The notes under the pieces were generated by a model. It was given only the letters and a program-made list of their open reading frames with translations. It had not been told where the DNA came from and ran no database searches. Of a stretch of DNA of 64,000 bases, positions 33,716 through 44,381 are shown piece after piece. A program made the position numbers and the translations under genes. The stretch spans positions 2,220,477-2,284,476 of the forward strand of contig NZ_JEMG01000001.1 in the NCBI RefSeq assembly GCF_000600295.1. Direction: 5' to 3'. Origin of the DNA: Hylemonella gracilis str. Niagara R. Lineage in GTDB: Bacteria > Pseudomonadota > Gammaproteobacteria > Burkholderiales > Burkholderiaceae_C. Each line of letters begins with the position of its first letter. Within the stretch, counting starts at the first letter, position 1.

Positions 33716-35296
33716 TCAGGCGGCCATCAGGGCAAGCGGGGGCGCCTGCTCGGACGAACCGCCACCCGCGCTGGACAGCCGGAAGACGGCCACGACCTGC
33801 ACGAGTTCCTGCGCCTGCATCCGCAAGCTGCTCGCCGCTGCGGCCATCTGCTCCACCAGGGCCGCGTTCTGCTGTGTGGCCTGATCCATCTGGGTCACGG
33901 CTTCGCCGATCTGCGAGACCCCGGAACTCTGTTCGCTGCTGGCCGCGCTGATCTCGCCCATGATGTCGGTCACCCGCCGGATGCTGGACACCACCTCGCC
34001 CATGGTGCCGCCAGCCTGATCGGCCTGCATGCTGCCCTGCTGGACGCGTTGCACGCTTTCGCCGATCAAGGCCTTGATCTGCTTGGCGGCATCGGCCGAA
34101 CGCTGCGCGAGTCCTCGCACCTCGCCCGCCACCACCGCGAAGCCGCGTCCTTGCTCACCTGCGCGCGCGGCCTCCACGGCCGCGTTGAGCGCCAATATGT
34201 TGGTCTGGAAGGCGATCCCATCGATGACGCCGATGATGTCCGAGATCTGGTGTGAGCTGTCGTTGATGCCCTTCATGGTATGGACCACCTGCTCCACGAC
34301 CTCGCCCCCTTGCTCCGCGACGCTGCTGGCCTTGCGCGCCAGCTGATTGGCCTGCTGTGCGTTCTCGGCGTTCTGCCGCACGGTGGAGGACAGTTCCTCC
34401 ATCGAGGCAGCGGTCTGCTGAAGAGCGCTGGCTTGGCGCTCGGTGCGGGCTGAAAGGTCCTGGTTGCCCTGGGCGATCTCGGTGCTGGCCATGGACACCG
34501 TGTCGGAGCTTTGCCGAACCCGCGTCACGACGTCAATCAGGGCCAAGCGCATGGTGTTCAGCGAAAGCAGAAGGTGGGCCAGCTCGTCGCGGCCAGCGGC
34601 ATGGATTTCGCGACCCAGATTGCCCCGTGCAATCTCCTCGGTATGAGCCACCGCCTCCCGGATCGGACGGATCAGCGAACGGGTCAGCCAGATGGACAAG
34701 ACCACGCTGGCCAGACAAACCAGCAGCACCAGGGCCAGGCTGAGCAGAACGGCCTGTTGCCCCTGTTCATGCGCGGCTAGCGCGAGCGCCTGGGCGTCCT
34801 TGCTTATCTGTAGGGCGGCATCGTCCAACAGACGCGCTGGCGCGCGGTCCATGCCGCTGACGGACTTGTCCCCCACGGGGGCAAGATACCCCGAGGTTTT
34901 GTAAGCCTCCAAGCCGCGTCGATAGCCTTCGCCCATCTTGCGATGTTCCAACAGGAATTGCTCGACCAGGCGGCGTGCCTCGCCCGTCGACAGGGTGTCG
35001 GTCAGCACGCGACCGGCCGCGCCGACTTCCTGCTCGGTTTTCTCGAAACTGGCCCAATGGCGATCCAGCAGCGCGGGGTCGCCACCGCGCAGCAGCACAT
35101 TCTTCCATTCCTGCACCTGGGTCTTGAAACTGACCAGCATGCTGGTGACCAGTCGTTCATGCTGGTGGGTGGCGGCCACCTGAACGTCGAAGACCCGCAG
35201 GGCCTGATTGAGTTGGTAGATGCCCAGGAAGCTGGCGCCCAGCAAGGAAACGATGAGCGCCGCGATCGTCAACGGCAGCCGAACCCTGATCTGCAT
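33716..35296 (-). CDS. Methyl-accepting chemotaxis protein with periplasmic four-helix sensor
   Basis: This 526-residue chemoreceptor has membrane helices at about residues 6-28 and 190-212, with a helical periplasmic region between them. A HAMP domain follows ([20 protein letters not shown]), then the cytoplasmic signalling hairpin with tip [30 protein letters not shown]-type sequence (the Asp-Gly-Ile-Ala-Phe segment is intact). [20 protein letters not shown] and [20 protein letters not shown] mark the methylation helices. No C-terminal NWETF pentapeptide is present. The start is set at the Met before the first helix. The ligand is unknown. Confidence 0.9.
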   Translation of the reverse strand: MQIRVRLPLTIAALIVSLLGASFLGIYQLNQALRVFDVQVAATHQHERLVTSMLVSFKTQVQEWKNVLLRGGDPALLDRHWASFEKTEQEVGAAGRVLTDTLSTGEARRLVEQFLLEHRKMGEGYRRGLEAYKTSGYLAPVGDKSVSGMDRAPARLLDDAALQISKDAQALALAAHEQGQQAVLLSLALVLLVCLASVVLSIWLTRSLIRPIREAVAHTEEIARGNLGREIHAAGRDELAHLLLSLNTMRLALIDVVTRVRQSSDTVSMASTEIAQGNQDLSARTERQASALQQTAASMEELSSTVRQNAENAQQANQLARKASSVAEQGGEVVEQVVHTMKGINDSSHQISDIIGVIDGIAFQTNILALNAAVEAARAGEQGRGFAVVAGEVRGLAQRSADAAKQIKALIGESVQRVQQGSMQADQAGGTMGEVVSSIRRVTDIMGEISAASSEQSSGVSQIGEAVTQMDQATQQNAALVEQMAAAASSLRMQAQELVQVVAVFRLSSAGGGSSEQAPPLALMAA

Positions 35297-35466
35297 GATG
35301 CACCTCGCGCGGTTGATGCAAGCCAGAATGCCATCGGCGCGCGGACTGCAGGTCACGCCGCCGAACCCGGGGCCTCGCCAGCGGCGACGGCCCCACATCC
35401 GATTGTGAATTCAGGCCGCAACCCTTGTGAAGACGCTGCACGGATCCGTGCGCGCCCCGGCGCGTT

Positions 35467-37116
35467 TCAGACCAGCACCGCGGACAGGTTGACTTCGTCG
35501 ATCTGCTCGGGCGCCAAGAAGCGCTCGGCGTACTGCAGATAGACGCGCTCGCGCACGAAGATCTCGAACAAGTCTGGGTCGATGTGCCCGCCCTTCTTCA
35601 TGTTCGCCATGATGGACAGCGCCTGGGAGAGCTTCATCGGCGGTTTATAGGGGCGGTCGCTGGCGGTCAAGGCCTCGAAGATGTCGGCGATGCCCATCAC
35701 GCGGGCCTGCACCGACATCTGCTCACGCGTGAGGCCCTTGGGGTAGCCCTTGCCGTCCATGCGTTCGTGGTGCCCCCCGGCGTACTCCGGCACATTGCGC
35801 AGGTGGCGCGGCCAGGGCAGCTGCTCCAGCATGTTGATGGTGGCGACGATGTGGTGGTTGATGATCTCGCGCTCCGGCTGCGTCAGCGTGCCGCGCGCGA
35901 TGGTGAGGTTCTCGACCTCATTCGGGCTCAGGAAATCACTGTCCTGTCCGGGAGGGTCACCGGGCGCGCGCCAGCGCCGCTGTACCGCCATGTCGCGCAC
36001 GCGGCGGATGTCCTCATCGCGCATGGCTTCCCCGCCTTTGTTCGCCCTGCGCAGGAAGTCGCGGTCCACGTCCAGGCGATCCAGTTCCTCGCGCATTTCG
36101 GATTCGAACCGTGCTTCTGCCTCGGCATCCACCACGGGCCGCAAGGCCAGTTGCTGGCGCAAGGCGGCGATCTCGGCGTCGCGCTTGAGCACCTCGACGC
36201 GGGTGTCCACCAGCCCGATGCGGTCGTAGATGGTTTCGAGTTTGGTGGCCTTGTCCACCACGTGCACGGGCGTGGTGATCTTGCCGCAGTCATGCAGCAA
36301 GCCGGCGATCTTCAACTCGTAGCGGTCCTTGTCGCTCATGGAGAAGCTGGCCAAGGGCCCCTCCTTGACGGCCGCAGCCGCGTCGGCCAGCAGCATGGTC
36401 AGTTCCGGCACGCGCTGGCAATGGCCGCCGGTGTATTCCGATTTTTCGTCGATGGCCTCGTTGATCATGCTGATCAAGGCCTCGAACAGTTCCTCGAGCT
36501 GCGCGATCAGTTGCCGGTTGGTCAGCGCGATGGCGGCTTGCGAGGCCAGGGATTCCACCAGGCTCTGGTCTGCAGGCAGAAAGGCCGTGACCTCGCCACT
36601 ACCGGGCTTGCGAGCGTTCAGCAGCTGCAGCACGCCGATCACGCGATCCTCGTGGTTCTTCATCGGAACGGCCAGCATCGATTGCGAGCGATACCCTGTG
36701 CGCTGGTCGAAGGAGCGGGTGCCCGTGAAGTCGAACTTCGTGTTGTCGTAGGCGTCCGGAATGTTGACCGTGCTCTCGTGATTGGCGGCATAGGCTGCCA
36801 CGGCGCGGTCGTTCGGCTTGTTGTCGGCGTCGTACAGCTGCACCAGCGGAAGTTCGATCTTTTTTCCCGTGGTGCCGCCCATGGCGATGCTGAGCGAGTC
36901 GGTGCGCATGATTTCGAAGCGCAGCGCACGCTCATCCTCGGTCACGCGGTAAAGGGTGCCGCCATCGGCGTTGGTGATTTCCTTGGCCGCGAGCAGGATG
37001 TTTTCCAGCAAACGGTTGGTGTCATGCTCGCGCGAAAGCGCCGTGCCGATGGCGTTCAGCTGCTCGAGGCGACGCAGCAGATCGGTCGTGAAATTGGCAG
37101 TGGTTTCGGTGTTCAT
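35467..37116 (-). CDS. GAF/HD-GYP c-di-GMP phosphodiesterase
   Basis: This 549-residue protein has an N-terminal GAF domain (about 12-200, with EITNADGGTLYRV) and a C-terminal HD-GYP domain. Metal residues include GGHCQRVPEL, His275-Asp276 in GLLHDCGK, INHHIVATI, and GGHHERMDGKGYPKGL, which holds the GYP motif. DIFEALTASDRPYK is also intact. About 80 charged residues are inserted after the HD motif (about 300-380), longer than in most HD-GYP proteins. It should degrade c-di-GMP to pGpG or GMP. It lies between two chemoreceptor genes on the same strand. Start at the Met before NTETTANF. Confidence 0.92.
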   Translation of the reverse strand: MNTETTANFTTDLLRRLEQLNAIGTALSREHDTNRLLENILLAAKEITNADGGTLYRVTEDERALRFEIMRTDSLSIAMGGTTGKKIELPLVQLYDADNKPNDRAVAAYAANHESTVNIPDAYDNTKFDFTGTRSFDQRTGYRSQSMLAVPMKNHEDRVIGVLQLLNARKPGSGEVTAFLPADQSLVESLASQAAIALTNRQLIAQLEELFEALISMINEAIDEKSEYTGGHCQRVPELTMLLADAAAAVKEGPLASFSMSDKDRYELKIAGLLHDCGKITTPVHVVDKATKLETIYDRIGLVDTRVEVLKRDAEIAALRQQLALRPVVDAEAEARFESEMREELDRLDVDRDFLRRANKGGEAMRDEDIRRVRDMAVQRRWRAPGDPPGQDSDFLSPNEVENLTIARGTLTQPEREIINHHIVATINMLEQLPWPRHLRNVPEYAGGHHERMDGKGYPKGLTREQMSVQARVMGIADIFEALTASDRPYKPPMKLSQALSIMANMKKGGHIDPDLFEIFVRERVYLQYAERFLAPEQIDEVNLSAVLV

Positions 37117-37238
37117 GGTCGCGCTTTTTGTAACAGTCCTCGGCCAAGATGCCGAGGACAAACAAGGCGAGAGACTATCTTAGAACACCGGCGCTGCCTA
37201 CCGGCATGACGGTAACAGTGCCCCAGTGGCGAGGAATT

Positions 37239-38876
37239 TCACGCTGGAAGCGCCAGCGCCGGACCCAGCGAACCGATGGCGGGCTGGGTTTTGCCCCCAG
37301 AGCGCTCTACCGGGACAACAGCATCCAGACGGAACATGGCCACGGCGGAAACCAGCTCCTGCGCCTGCGAGCGCAAACCCGTCGTTGCAGCGGCCAGTTG
37401 TTCCACCAGGGCCGCGTTCTGCTGCGTGGCCTGATCCATATTGGTCACCGCCTCACCGACCTGTGCCACACCGGAGCTTTGCTCGTTGCTCGCGGTGCTG
37501 ATTTCAGCGACGATGTCCGACACCAGGCGAATGCTATTGACCACCTGTTCCATCGTCGTGCCGGCGCGGTCTACCAGGGCCGCGCCTTGCCCGACCTGAT
37601 CAACGCTGGCGGTGATCAGCGCCTTGATTTCCTTCGCCGCCGCCGCACTGCGCCCGGCCAGCGTGCGCACCTCGCTGGCGACCACCGCGAAACCCCGACC
37701 TTGTTCGCCAGCGCGTGCGGCCTCCACGGCCGCGTTCAAGGCCAGGATGTTCGTCTGGAAGGCGATTCCGTCGATCACGTTGATGATGTCGACGATCTTG
37801 CGAGAAGACTCGCTGATGCCTTTCATGGTCTTCACGACCTCGCTGACGACTTCGCCACCCTGGATAGCCACGGTGCTCGCGCTTTGCGCCAACTGGTTGG
37901 CCTGCATCGCATTGGCGGCGTTCTGCTTCACGGTACTGCCCAGTTCCTCCATGGACGCGGCCGTCTGTTCCAGCGCACTGGCCTGGCTTTCGGTGCGAGA
38001 GCTCAAGTCTTGATTGCCCTGCGCGATCTCGGCGCTCGCCATCGACACGGATTCGCTGCCGCGACGGACCCTGGCCACCGTCGCCGCCATGGAGTCGCGC
38101 AAGGCCTTGATGCCATGCATCAGGCTGTGACCATCCCCGGATTTGAGCTCGACATCCACGCTCAAGTCACCTTCGGCCATGCGGTGCATGATGTGCCCGA
38201 CATGCGCCGGTTCGCCCCCCAACTGGCGGACGATGCTGCGCACGATCAGAAGCCCGAAACCCAGCATGAGCAGAGCCAGGATCAGGGCACCCAGGCTGGA
38301 ATGGAGAACACGCTGGAGAATCGAGGCATCCACCGTGTCGATGTAGACACCCGAACCGACGATCCACCCCCACGGCGCGAATCCTTTCACATGGGAGACT
38401 TTCTGCACGGGAGTCGAATGCCCAGGTTTCGGCCACATGTAATCCACGTCACCCGCGCCCTGGGCCTTCACGACCTTGACCATCTCCATGAACAAATGCT
38501 TGCCGTTCGGGTCTTTGTTCTGGGTCAGGTCATTGCCATCCAGCTCGGGGCGGATGGGGTGCATGACCATCCTCGGGTGCATGTCGTTGATCCAGAAGTA
38601 TTCCGAACCGCTGTAGCGCAGCGCCTTGATGGCCGACATGGCGCGCTGCTTGGCCTCGTCCATGGACATCTGACCCTTGAGGGCCTGGTCGTGGAAATGC
38701 ACCATCAGGCCATGGGCGACCTCGGTCGCCTGTCGCACCGCGTCCTTGCGCTCCTGGAGCAGCAGGCTGCGTTCGGACACCATGAAAAAAGCCAACAGCA
38801 GAATCAGGCCCAGGATGGCGCTGACGATCAAGGAGCCCAAGCGTTTGCCCAGACTCATGGAAGAGAATTGAAACAC
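37239..38876 (-). CDS. Methyl-accepting chemotaxis protein with single Cache sensor
   Basis: This 545-residue chemoreceptor has membrane helices at about residues 14-36 and 190-212 with a periplasmic sCache_2 domain between ([39 protein letters not shown]). This domain often binds small organic acids. HAMP and the signalling hairpin follow, with [20 protein letters not shown] intact and no pentapeptide tail. The GTG at 38876 has AAAGGAG 8 nt upstream and is preferred to the ATG 18 nt downstream. The signalling half is very similar to that of the receptor at 33.7 kb, suggesting duplication. Confidence 0.9.
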   Translation of the reverse strand: MFQFSSMSLGKRLGSLIVSAILGLILLLAFFMVSERSLLLQERKDAVRQATEVAHGLMVHFHDQALKGQMSMDEAKQRAMSAIKALRYSGSEYFWINDMHPRMVMHPIRPELDGNDLTQNKDPNGKHLFMEMVKVVKAQGAGDVDYMWPKPGHSTPVQKVSHVKGFAPWGWIVGSGVYIDTVDASILQRVLHSSLGALILALLMLGFGLLIVRSIVRQLGGEPAHVGHIMHRMAEGDLSVDVELKSGDGHSLMHGIKALRDSMAATVARVRRGSESVSMASAEIAQGNQDLSSRTESQASALEQTAASMEELGSTVKQNAANAMQANQLAQSASTVAIQGGEVVSEVVKTMKGISESSRKIVDIINVIDGIAFQTNILALNAAVEAARAGEQGRGFAVVASEVRTLAGRSAAAAKEIKALITASVDQVGQGAALVDRAGTTMEQVVNSIRLVSDIVAEISTASNEQSSGVAQVGEAVTNMDQATQQNAALVEQLAAATTGLRSQAQELVSAVAMFRLDAVVPVERSGGKTQPAIGSLGPALALPA

Positions 38877-39015
38877 GGTACCCACTCCTTTAAAAACGCC
38901 CTTGCTGGCTGAATCCTGACAGGGCAAGGACGGTACTCGCTCTTTTTATTTCTGTAACACACTGTAACAATAACCAAGAAATCTGGCAAACACCATGCGG
39001 GGAACCACCCGAACA

Positions 39016-39048
39016 CAAAAAAGCCGCTCGTGAAGATCACGAGCGGCT
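39016..39048 (-). terminator. Rho-independent terminator of the sulfate/dsbB operon
   Basis: On the minus strand an 11-bp stem (AGCCGCTCGTG with CACGAGCGGCT, loop of five) is followed by a run of T (the plus-strand A run at 39016-39022). It lies 36 nt after the dsbB stop. Confidence 0.88.
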
Positions 39049-39083
39049 CTGTGCACGCCACCAGGCCCATTGAACCAGGCGAC

Positions 39084-39602
39084 TCAAGTGTGTTTCATCA
39101 TGAGTCGAGACAGCAGACCTGTAGCAACGAAAGCAATCAGGGCAAAACAGACGAAAGACCAGTTGGCGATGCTCAAGCCCAGGAAGGTCCAGTCGATGGC
39201 AGCGCAGTCACCCGATCCGCGAAAGATCATGGGCACGGCGCGCTGCAGCGGGAAGGCTTCGATCATTCCGTAGAAATCGCGACCGCAGCTGAGAATCTCC
39301 GGTGGATGCCATTGCAGCCAGCTCTGGCGCGCCGCGACGAAGGCTCCCAACACCGCCGACAGCAGCACCAGCCACCCGCCCACCAAATGCCTGGTGCGCC
39401 CCCGTAACCAGGCGGTGCTCCCCGCGAAGATGGCCACCAAAAGCAACGCGTAGCGCTGCACTATGCACATTGGGCAGGGCTCGAGACCCACGCCATGCTG
39501 CAGATAAAGGCCGAAGGCCAGCAGCCCCAGGCAGGCTAGAAAAATTAGAAAAAGAATGCGGCGCGGCGCATTCAGCACATCACACAGTTGTCGAAGCAGC
39601 AA
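39084..39602 (-). CDS. dsbB: Disulfide bond formation protein DsbB
   Basis: This 172-residue quinone reductase reoxidises DsbA in the periplasm. Four membrane helices are visible, with the first Cys pair in [15 protein letters not shown] and the second pair Cys...Cys at LSCGRDF ... GSGDC. The start is uncertain: a TTG at 39602 with AAGGA 10 nt upstream overlaps the cysA end by 23 nt, while a GTG at 39578 lies just after the cysA stop. Coupling to the sulfate transporter operon is implied either way. A strong terminator follows. Confidence 0.9.
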   Translation of the reverse strand: MLLRQLCDVLNAPRRILFLIFLACLGLLAFGLYLQHGVGLEPCPMCIVQRYALLLVAIFAGSTAWLRGRTRHLVGGWLVLLSAVLGAFVAARQSWLQWHPPEILSCGRDFYGMIEAFPLQRAVPMIFRGSGDCAAIDWTFLGLSIANWSFVCFALIAFVATGLLSRLMMKHT

Positions 39603-40698
39603 GATCCGGTGTTCCTTCCACGAAGACGCGGGCTTTGCGCGGCGTCACTGCCAGCAGCTCACCCTCCGTCAATCCAAGCTCGCGGTATTGTGATGCAGGG
39701 ATTTGCACCTCGATGACCGCTTGCCGCAACGATGGAGTCTGCTCCTCGGGCAAAAGTTCCAGACGGGCGATCGGACCGACCACGATCGCGCGCGACAAGC
39801 GAGCCGCGATGCCCGGCGCACCGGACGACCAGCGCCGCACCTCGAATTCGTGCGGGCGCACATAAGCAAAAGCCCGCGCGTCACGCGCGTCCCCGTGCTC
39901 GGGCGCGGCGATCTTGATCTCGCTGGCAACGCCGTCCAGATGCAGCGTGCCTTCATGGGCACGGCCATGGAAGAGGTTCACGTCGCCCAGGAAACCGTAT
40001 ACAAAAGGACTGGCCGGGTGCTCCCACACGTCTTGCGGAGAACCCACCTGCTCCACCACGCCACGGTTCATCAGCACGACCCGATCGGCCACTTCGAGTG
40101 CCTCCTCCTGGTCATGCGTCACGAAGATGCTGGTCACATGCAGCTCGTCGTGCAAACGGCGCAACCAGCGACGCAGCTCCTTGCGGACCTTTGCGTCCAG
40201 GGCGCCAAACGGCTCGTCCAGCAGCAGCACCTTGGGTTCCACAGCCAGCGCCCGCGCGAGCGCGATGCGTTGACGCTGCCCGCCCGACAACTGCGAGGGG
40301 TATCGATCCGCCAACCAGTCGAGTTGCACCAGCTTCAGCAGGTCCATGACCTTGGCCTTGATCTGCTTCTCGCTCGGGCGCTGGCTCCTGGGTTTCATGC
40401 GCAGACCGAAGGCCACGTTGTCGGCCACCGTCATGTGACGGAACAAGGCGTAGTGCTGGAACACGAAGCCGATTTGGCGATCGCGCACATGCTTGTCCGT
40501 GGTGTCCTCGCCGGAGAAGTAAATGTTGCCACTGTCGGCTGTTTCCAGACCAGCAATGATGCGCAGCAACGTGGTCTTGCCGCAGCCCGAAGGGCCCAGC
40601 AAGGCCAGCAGTTCACCGGAAGCGATGTCCAGGTCGACTTCGTGCAGGGCACGGAAGTCGCCGAAATATTTGTTGACCTTGCGGATTTCTATGCTCAT
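39580..40698 (-). CDS. cysA: Sulfate/thiosulfate ABC transporter ATP-binding protein
   Basis: This 372-residue ATPase powers sulfate import. Walker A is [11 protein letters not shown], the signature is [16 protein letters not shown], Walker B is [11 protein letters not shown], and the H-loop is FVTHDQEEA. The C-terminal TOBE-like region (after about residue 240) is shared with CysA. It starts [20 protein letters not shown] and follows cysW by 15 nt. It is the last transporter gene before dsbB, which overlaps its end. Confidence 0.95.
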   Translation of the reverse strand: MSIEIRKVNKYFGDFRALHEVDLDIASGELLALLGPSGCGKTTLLRIIAGLETADSGNIYFSGEDTTDKHVRDRQIGFVFQHYALFRHMTVADNVAFGLRMKPRSQRPSEKQIKAKVMDLLKLVQLDWLADRYPSQLSGGQRQRIALARALAVEPKVLLLDEPFGALDAKVRKELRRWLRRLHDELHVTSIFVTHDQEEALEVADRVVLMNRGVVEQVGSPQDVWEHPASPFVYGFLGDVNLFHGRAHEGTLHLDGVASEIKIAAPEHGDARDARAFAYVRPHEFEVRRWSSGAPGIAARLSRAIVVGPIARLELLPEEQTPSLRQAVIEVQIPASQYRELGLTEGELLAVTPRKARVFVEGTPDLAASTTV

Positions 40699-40713
40699 GG
40701 AATTCTGGCTTTC

Positions 40714-41670
40714 TCAGGCAGCGGAAGCGGCGGCTGGGACGGAAACGGTGGAAGCGGAGCCGGGGTTCTCCGGTGGCGCATCTTTCGTGGCGGCCCGATC
40801 GCGCTCATGCTTCCACTCAGCGAAGGTTTTGAGCACCAGGGTCACCACCGCCAGCACAGCCAGCAAGGAGGCCACGGCGAAGGCGGCCACCGACTGGTAC
40901 TCGTTGTAGAGGATTTCGACATGCAGCGGAATCGTGTTGGTCTGGCCGCGGATATGGCCGGACACCACCGACACCGCGCCGAACTCGCCCATCGCGCGTG
41001 CGTTGCAGAGGATCACACCGTACAGCAAGCCCCACTTGATGTTGGGCAGGGTCACATGCCAAAAGGTCTGCCAGCCATTCGCGCCGAGCACGATGGCGGC
41101 CTGCTCCTCCTCATTGCCCTGGGCCTGCATGAGCGGGATCAACTCCCGGGCGATGAAGGGGAAGGTCACGAAGACCGTGGCCAGCACGATGCCCGGCACG
41201 GCGAAGATGATTTTGATGTCATGCTCAGCCAGCCAAGGGCCCAGCCATCCTTGCGCGCCGAAAAGCAGCACGTAGACCAAGCCGGAGACCACGGGCGAGA
41301 CCGAGAACGGCAGGTCGACCAGGGTGGTGAGAAAAGCCTTGCCTCGAAACTCGTACTTGGCGATGGCCCAGGCTGCGGCCACACCGAACACCAGGTTCAA
41401 GGGCACGGCGATGCCCGCGGCAATCAGCGTGAGCTTGATCGCCGACCAGGCGTCTGGCTCCAGCAAAGCGGCGAAATAGGCGTCCCAGCCCTTGCGCAGG
41501 GCTTCGGTCGCCACCGCCGCCAGGGGCAGGACCAAGAACAGCGCGATGAAACCCAGGGCCAGCGCGATCAGCGTCCAACGCACGAGGGGCGTCTCCGTGG
41601 TCAGGACGCGTTTTTTGCGCACATCCAAGGGCGCGCGGGTGACCGGAGCAGAAGCAGTCGAACTTGTCAT
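40714..41670 (-). CDS. cysW: Sulfate ABC transporter permease CysW
   Basis: This 318-residue permease has six membrane segments and the EAA-type coupling loop ([20 protein letters not shown], followed by LPNI) facing CysA. The segment [20 protein letters not shown] is typical of CysW. N- and C-terminal tails are Ala/Pro/Thr-rich and probably disordered. Its start lies 4 nt after the cysT stop. Confidence 0.94.
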   Translation of the reverse strand: MTSSTASAPVTRAPLDVRKKRVLTTETPLVRWTLIALALGFIALFLVLPLAAVATEALRKGWDAYFAALLEPDAWSAIKLTLIAAGIAVPLNLVFGVAAAWAIAKYEFRGKAFLTTLVDLPFSVSPVVSGLVYVLLFGAQGWLGPWLAEHDIKIIFAVPGIVLATVFVTFPFIARELIPLMQAQGNEEEQAAIVLGANGWQTFWHVTLPNIKWGLLYGVILCNARAMGEFGAVSVVSGHIRGQTNTIPLHVEILYNEYQSVAAFAVASLLAVLAVVTLVLKTFAEWKHERDRAATKDAPPENPGSASTVSVPAAASAA

Positions 41671-41674
41671 CGCG

Positions 41675-42577
41675 TCAGGCTCCGGAACGCTTGCGCTGCC
41701 AGGCTTGCAGGCCATTGATCACCAGCAGCAGCACGAAGGAAATCAGCAGCATCACGACGGCGACAGCGGTGGCGCCCGCGTAGTCGTACTGCTCCAGCTT
41801 GGAGATGATGATGAGCGGGGTGATCTCGGAGACCATGGGCATGTTGCCGGCGATGAAGATCACGGAGCCATACTCGCCCACGGCGCGCGCGAAGGCCATC
41901 GCGAAACCCGTCAACAGGGCAGGCAGGATGCTGGGCAAGATCACATGGCGGAAAGTCTGCCAGCGCGTCGCGCCCAGGCAGGTCGCGGCCTCCTCCAACT
42001 CCTTCTCGGTGTCTTCCAGCACCGGCTGCACCGTGCGCACCACGAAGGGCAGGCCAATGAAAATCAGCGCAATCACCACGCCCGTGGGGTTGTAGGCCAG
42101 CTTGATGCCCAGAAAACCAAAAATTCCGTCCGGTTCGAAATGCTGACCGATCCAGCCATTGCCCGCCAGCAGCGCGGTCAGCGAAATACCTGCCACGGCT
42201 GTGGGCAGCGCAAATGGCAGATCTACCAGCGCGTCAACGATCTTCTTGCCCGGGAACTTGTAGCGCACCAGCACCCAGGCCACCAGCAGGCCAAACACGA
42301 GGTTGACCAAGGCGGCGATCAGCGAAGCGCCGAAAGTCAGTCGGTAGGACGCCAGCACACGCGGCGAGGCCACCGCCGTCCAGAACTGGTCCCAAGTCAT
42401 CGTGAAAGACTTGAAGAACAGCGCGGACAGCGGGATCAACACAATCAGGCTGAGGTACAGCAGTGTGTACCCCAGCGTGAGGTTGAAACCAGGCAACACC
42501 CGCCGCGGCCTGCGGCGCGATGAAGAAGCCGCCGGGCTGGAAGCTGGCACGACGGCGGGGGCAGCAATTGCAGTCAT
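41675..42577 (-). CDS. cysT: Sulfate ABC transporter permease CysT (CysU)
   Basis: This 300-residue permease pairs with CysW. It has six membrane segments, the signature [20 protein letters not shown], and the coupling loop [20 protein letters not shown], followed by LP. The N-terminus is a 30-residue Ala/Pro/Ser/Arg tail before [20 protein letters not shown]. It starts 7 nt after the sbp stop. Confidence 0.94.
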   Translation of the reverse strand: MTAIAAPAVVPASSPAASSSRRRPRRVLPGFNLTLGYTLLYLSLIVLIPLSALFFKSFTMTWDQFWTAVASPRVLASYRLTFGASLIAALVNLVFGLLVAWVLVRYKFPGKKIVDALVDLPFALPTAVAGISLTALLAGNGWIGQHFEPDGIFGFLGIKLAYNPTGVVIALIFIGLPFVVRTVQPVLEDTEKELEEAATCLGATRWQTFRHVILPSILPALLTGFAMAFARAVGEYGSVIFIAGNMPMVSEITPLIIISKLEQYDYAGATAVAVVMLLISFVLLLVINGLQAWQRKRSGA

Positions 42578-42584
42578 TCAGGGC

Positions 42585-43589
42585 TTATTTGACGGTATAG
42601 ATCTGGTCGAACTTGCCACCGTCGTTGAAGTGCACCTTCTGCGCTTCGGCGGCGCTCCCGAACACCTCGGAAACGGTGAACAGCTGGATGGGCTTGAACG
42701 TTGCGGCGTTCTTCTTCAGCACGGCTTGCGATGTCGGGCGCAGCGCATGCTTGGCAGCGATCGCCTGGGCTTCATCCGTGTAGAGGAAATCGAGGTAGGC
42801 CTTGGCCACATCGCCCGTGCCTTTCTTTGCCACGGTGCGCTCGACCACGGCCACCGGGTTCTCCGCCACCACGCTGATGCTCGGATAGACGGCCTCCACC
42901 TGCCCGGCGCCGAATTCGTTGACGATCGAGATCACCTCGGACTCGAAAGTGATCAGCACGTCACCGATGTTGCGCTGCAGGAAGATGCCCGAGGCGTCGC
43001 GACCGCCCTTGCCCAGCACGGGGGCGTTCTTGAACAGCTTGCCGACGAACTCAGCCGCCTGCGCGTCCGTGCCGCCCTTCTTTTTCACGTAGCCCCAGGC
43101 TCCCAGATAGGTCTGGCGGCCGTTGCCGCCCAGCTTGGGATTCACCACCACGACCTGCACGCCCGGCTTGACCAGGTCATCCCAGTCCTTGATGCCCTTG
43201 GGATTGCCCTTGCGCACCACGAAGATGTGCGTCGACAGGGTGGGTGTGGCGTTGTTGGGGAATTTCTTGGTCCAGTCCTTGGCCACCAGACCTTTGTCGG
43301 CCAGGAACTCGACGTCGGTCACGGTGTTGAAGGTCACCACGTCGGCATCCAGTCCATCGGCCACGGCACGCGCCTGCGCGCTGGAGCCGCCGTGCGACTG
43401 GTCCACCTTCACATCCTTGCCGGTTTTTTTCTTGTACCAGGCACTGAAGGCGGGGTTGATTTCCTTGTAGAACTCCCGTGCCACGTCGTAGGACGAGTTC
43501 AGCAAGCTGACCTGCTGCGCTTGCGTGAACTGGGTGGCACCCAGGGCCAGGACGGCCAGGGCCAGGGTGACGGTCTTTTTCAGGTTCAT
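42585..43589 (-). CDS. sbp: Periplasmic sulfate-binding protein
   Basis: This 334-residue protein has a signal peptide (KKTVTLALAVLALGATQFTQ) and the family features LLNSSYDVAREFYKEINPAF, QSHGGSSAQARAV (anion contacts) and NPKLGGNGRQTYLGAWGYV. It delivers sulfate to CysT-CysW-CysA. It is the first gene of the operon. The upstream 139 nt contain AT-rich promoter sequence and a small palindrome, a likely CysB-activated promoter. Confidence 0.94.
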   Translation of the reverse strand: MNLKKTVTLALAVLALGATQFTQAQQVSLLNSSYDVAREFYKEINPAFSAWYKKKTGKDVKVDQSHGGSSAQARAVADGLDADVVTFNTVTDVEFLADKGLVAKDWTKKFPNNATPTLSTHIFVVRKGNPKGIKDWDDLVKPGVQVVVVNPKLGGNGRQTYLGAWGYVKKKGGTDAQAAEFVGKLFKNAPVLGKGGRDASGIFLQRNIGDVLITFESEVISIVNEFGAGQVEAVYPSISVVAENPVAVVERTVAKKGTGDVAKAYLDFLYTDEAQAIAAKHALRPTSQAVLKKNAATFKPIQLFTVSEVFGSAAEAQKVHFNDGGKFDQIYTVK

Positions 43590-43659
43590 GGGGTCTCTCT
43601 TTTCAATTGGGTGCTAGATGCCAGCAAGCAGGGCCTGTGGGCGGCAGGGACAGGATTTT

Positions 43660-43728
43660 CCTTGCCCGTCTTTCAAACTCAAAAGATGTTTATCTTGTTA
43701 GCTCATAACCAATATGTCTGATCATCGT
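43660..43728 (-). promoter_or_regulatory. Candidate CysB-dependent promoter of sbp-cysTWA
   Basis: This AT-rich stretch, read on the minus strand, includes ATTGGTTATGAGCTAACAAG and the palindrome AAGAT-AAAC-ATCTT (plus strand 43683-43696). AT-rich activation sites just upstream of the start are usual for CysB. The exact -10/-35 boxes were not assigned. Confidence 0.4.
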
Positions 43729-44331
43729 TCAAGCAAGCAAAGGGGTCGGCACATCGCGCCGGCGCAAGCCACCGTCACCGGCCTCGCTGGCCACCAGTGA
43801 TTGCAGCAGCGCCACGCCCAGCGGCCATTCACCATGCCCTGACTCGACATTGATGTGCCCGGCGTCAGGAATGCGCACGAATTCGCTACCCCAATTGCGG
43901 GCGTAGGCCCCGCACAAGCGGATCGGACAGTAGGGGTCGTTGTTGCTGGCCACCACGATGCTGCGGTAAGGGAGCTTGCGGCTCGGCACGGGCGCAAAGT
44001 CGCTGAGGATGGAGCGGCGCTCAGGATCGGCCGGCGCCACCAGCAAGGCACCTCGAATGCGTGCCTCGGCATCTTCTGACAGGTGGTTGACGGCAATGCA
44101 GCCCAAACTGTGTGCCACCACCACCACTGGCAACGGCTGGCCCTGCTCGTCCACCTGAGCCAGGATGGTCTGGCGAATACATTCCACCCAGGCTGCGCGG
44201 GCGGGGGTCACCCAATCGTCCTGCTGCACGCGCACGGTGTTGGCATAACGCTGCGTCCACAGCGTCTGCCAGTGCCCTGGGCCCGAATCTCGCCAGCCCG
44301 GTACGATGAGTATGCGCACCGCTTCCGCCAC
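43729..44331 (-). CDS. RBBP9/YdeN-family serine hydrolase
   Basis: This 200-residue alpha/beta hydrolase has the family start VPGWRDSGPGHWQTLWTQRY, nucleophile motif AHSLGCIA (Ser), Asp in SNNDPYCP and His in PDAGHINVESGHGEWP. The substrate of the bacterial members is unknown. It stands downstream of a peroxiredoxin gene on the other side of a short gap (50 nt) and ends at the sbp promoter region. Confidence 0.9.
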   Translation of the reverse strand: MAEAVRILIVPGWRDSGPGHWQTLWTQRYANTVRVQQDDWVTPARAAWVECIRQTILAQVDEQGQPLPVVVVAHSLGCIAVNHLSEDAEARIRGALLVAPADPERRSILSDFAPVPSRKLPYRSIVVASNNDPYCPIRLCGAYARNWGSEFVRIPDAGHINVESGHGEWPLGVALLQSLVASEAGDGGLRRRDVPTPLLA

Positions 44332-44381
44332 GCCCGCCCTGCTTTCTCTGGTCTTTCGTTTCCGGCCGCCCTTGGGCTGCC

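Noticed and set aside
39703-41718. A 671-codon open frame antisense to cysA and cysW
   Set aside because: It is His/Gln/Gly-rich without domain features, and both sulfate genes are certain.
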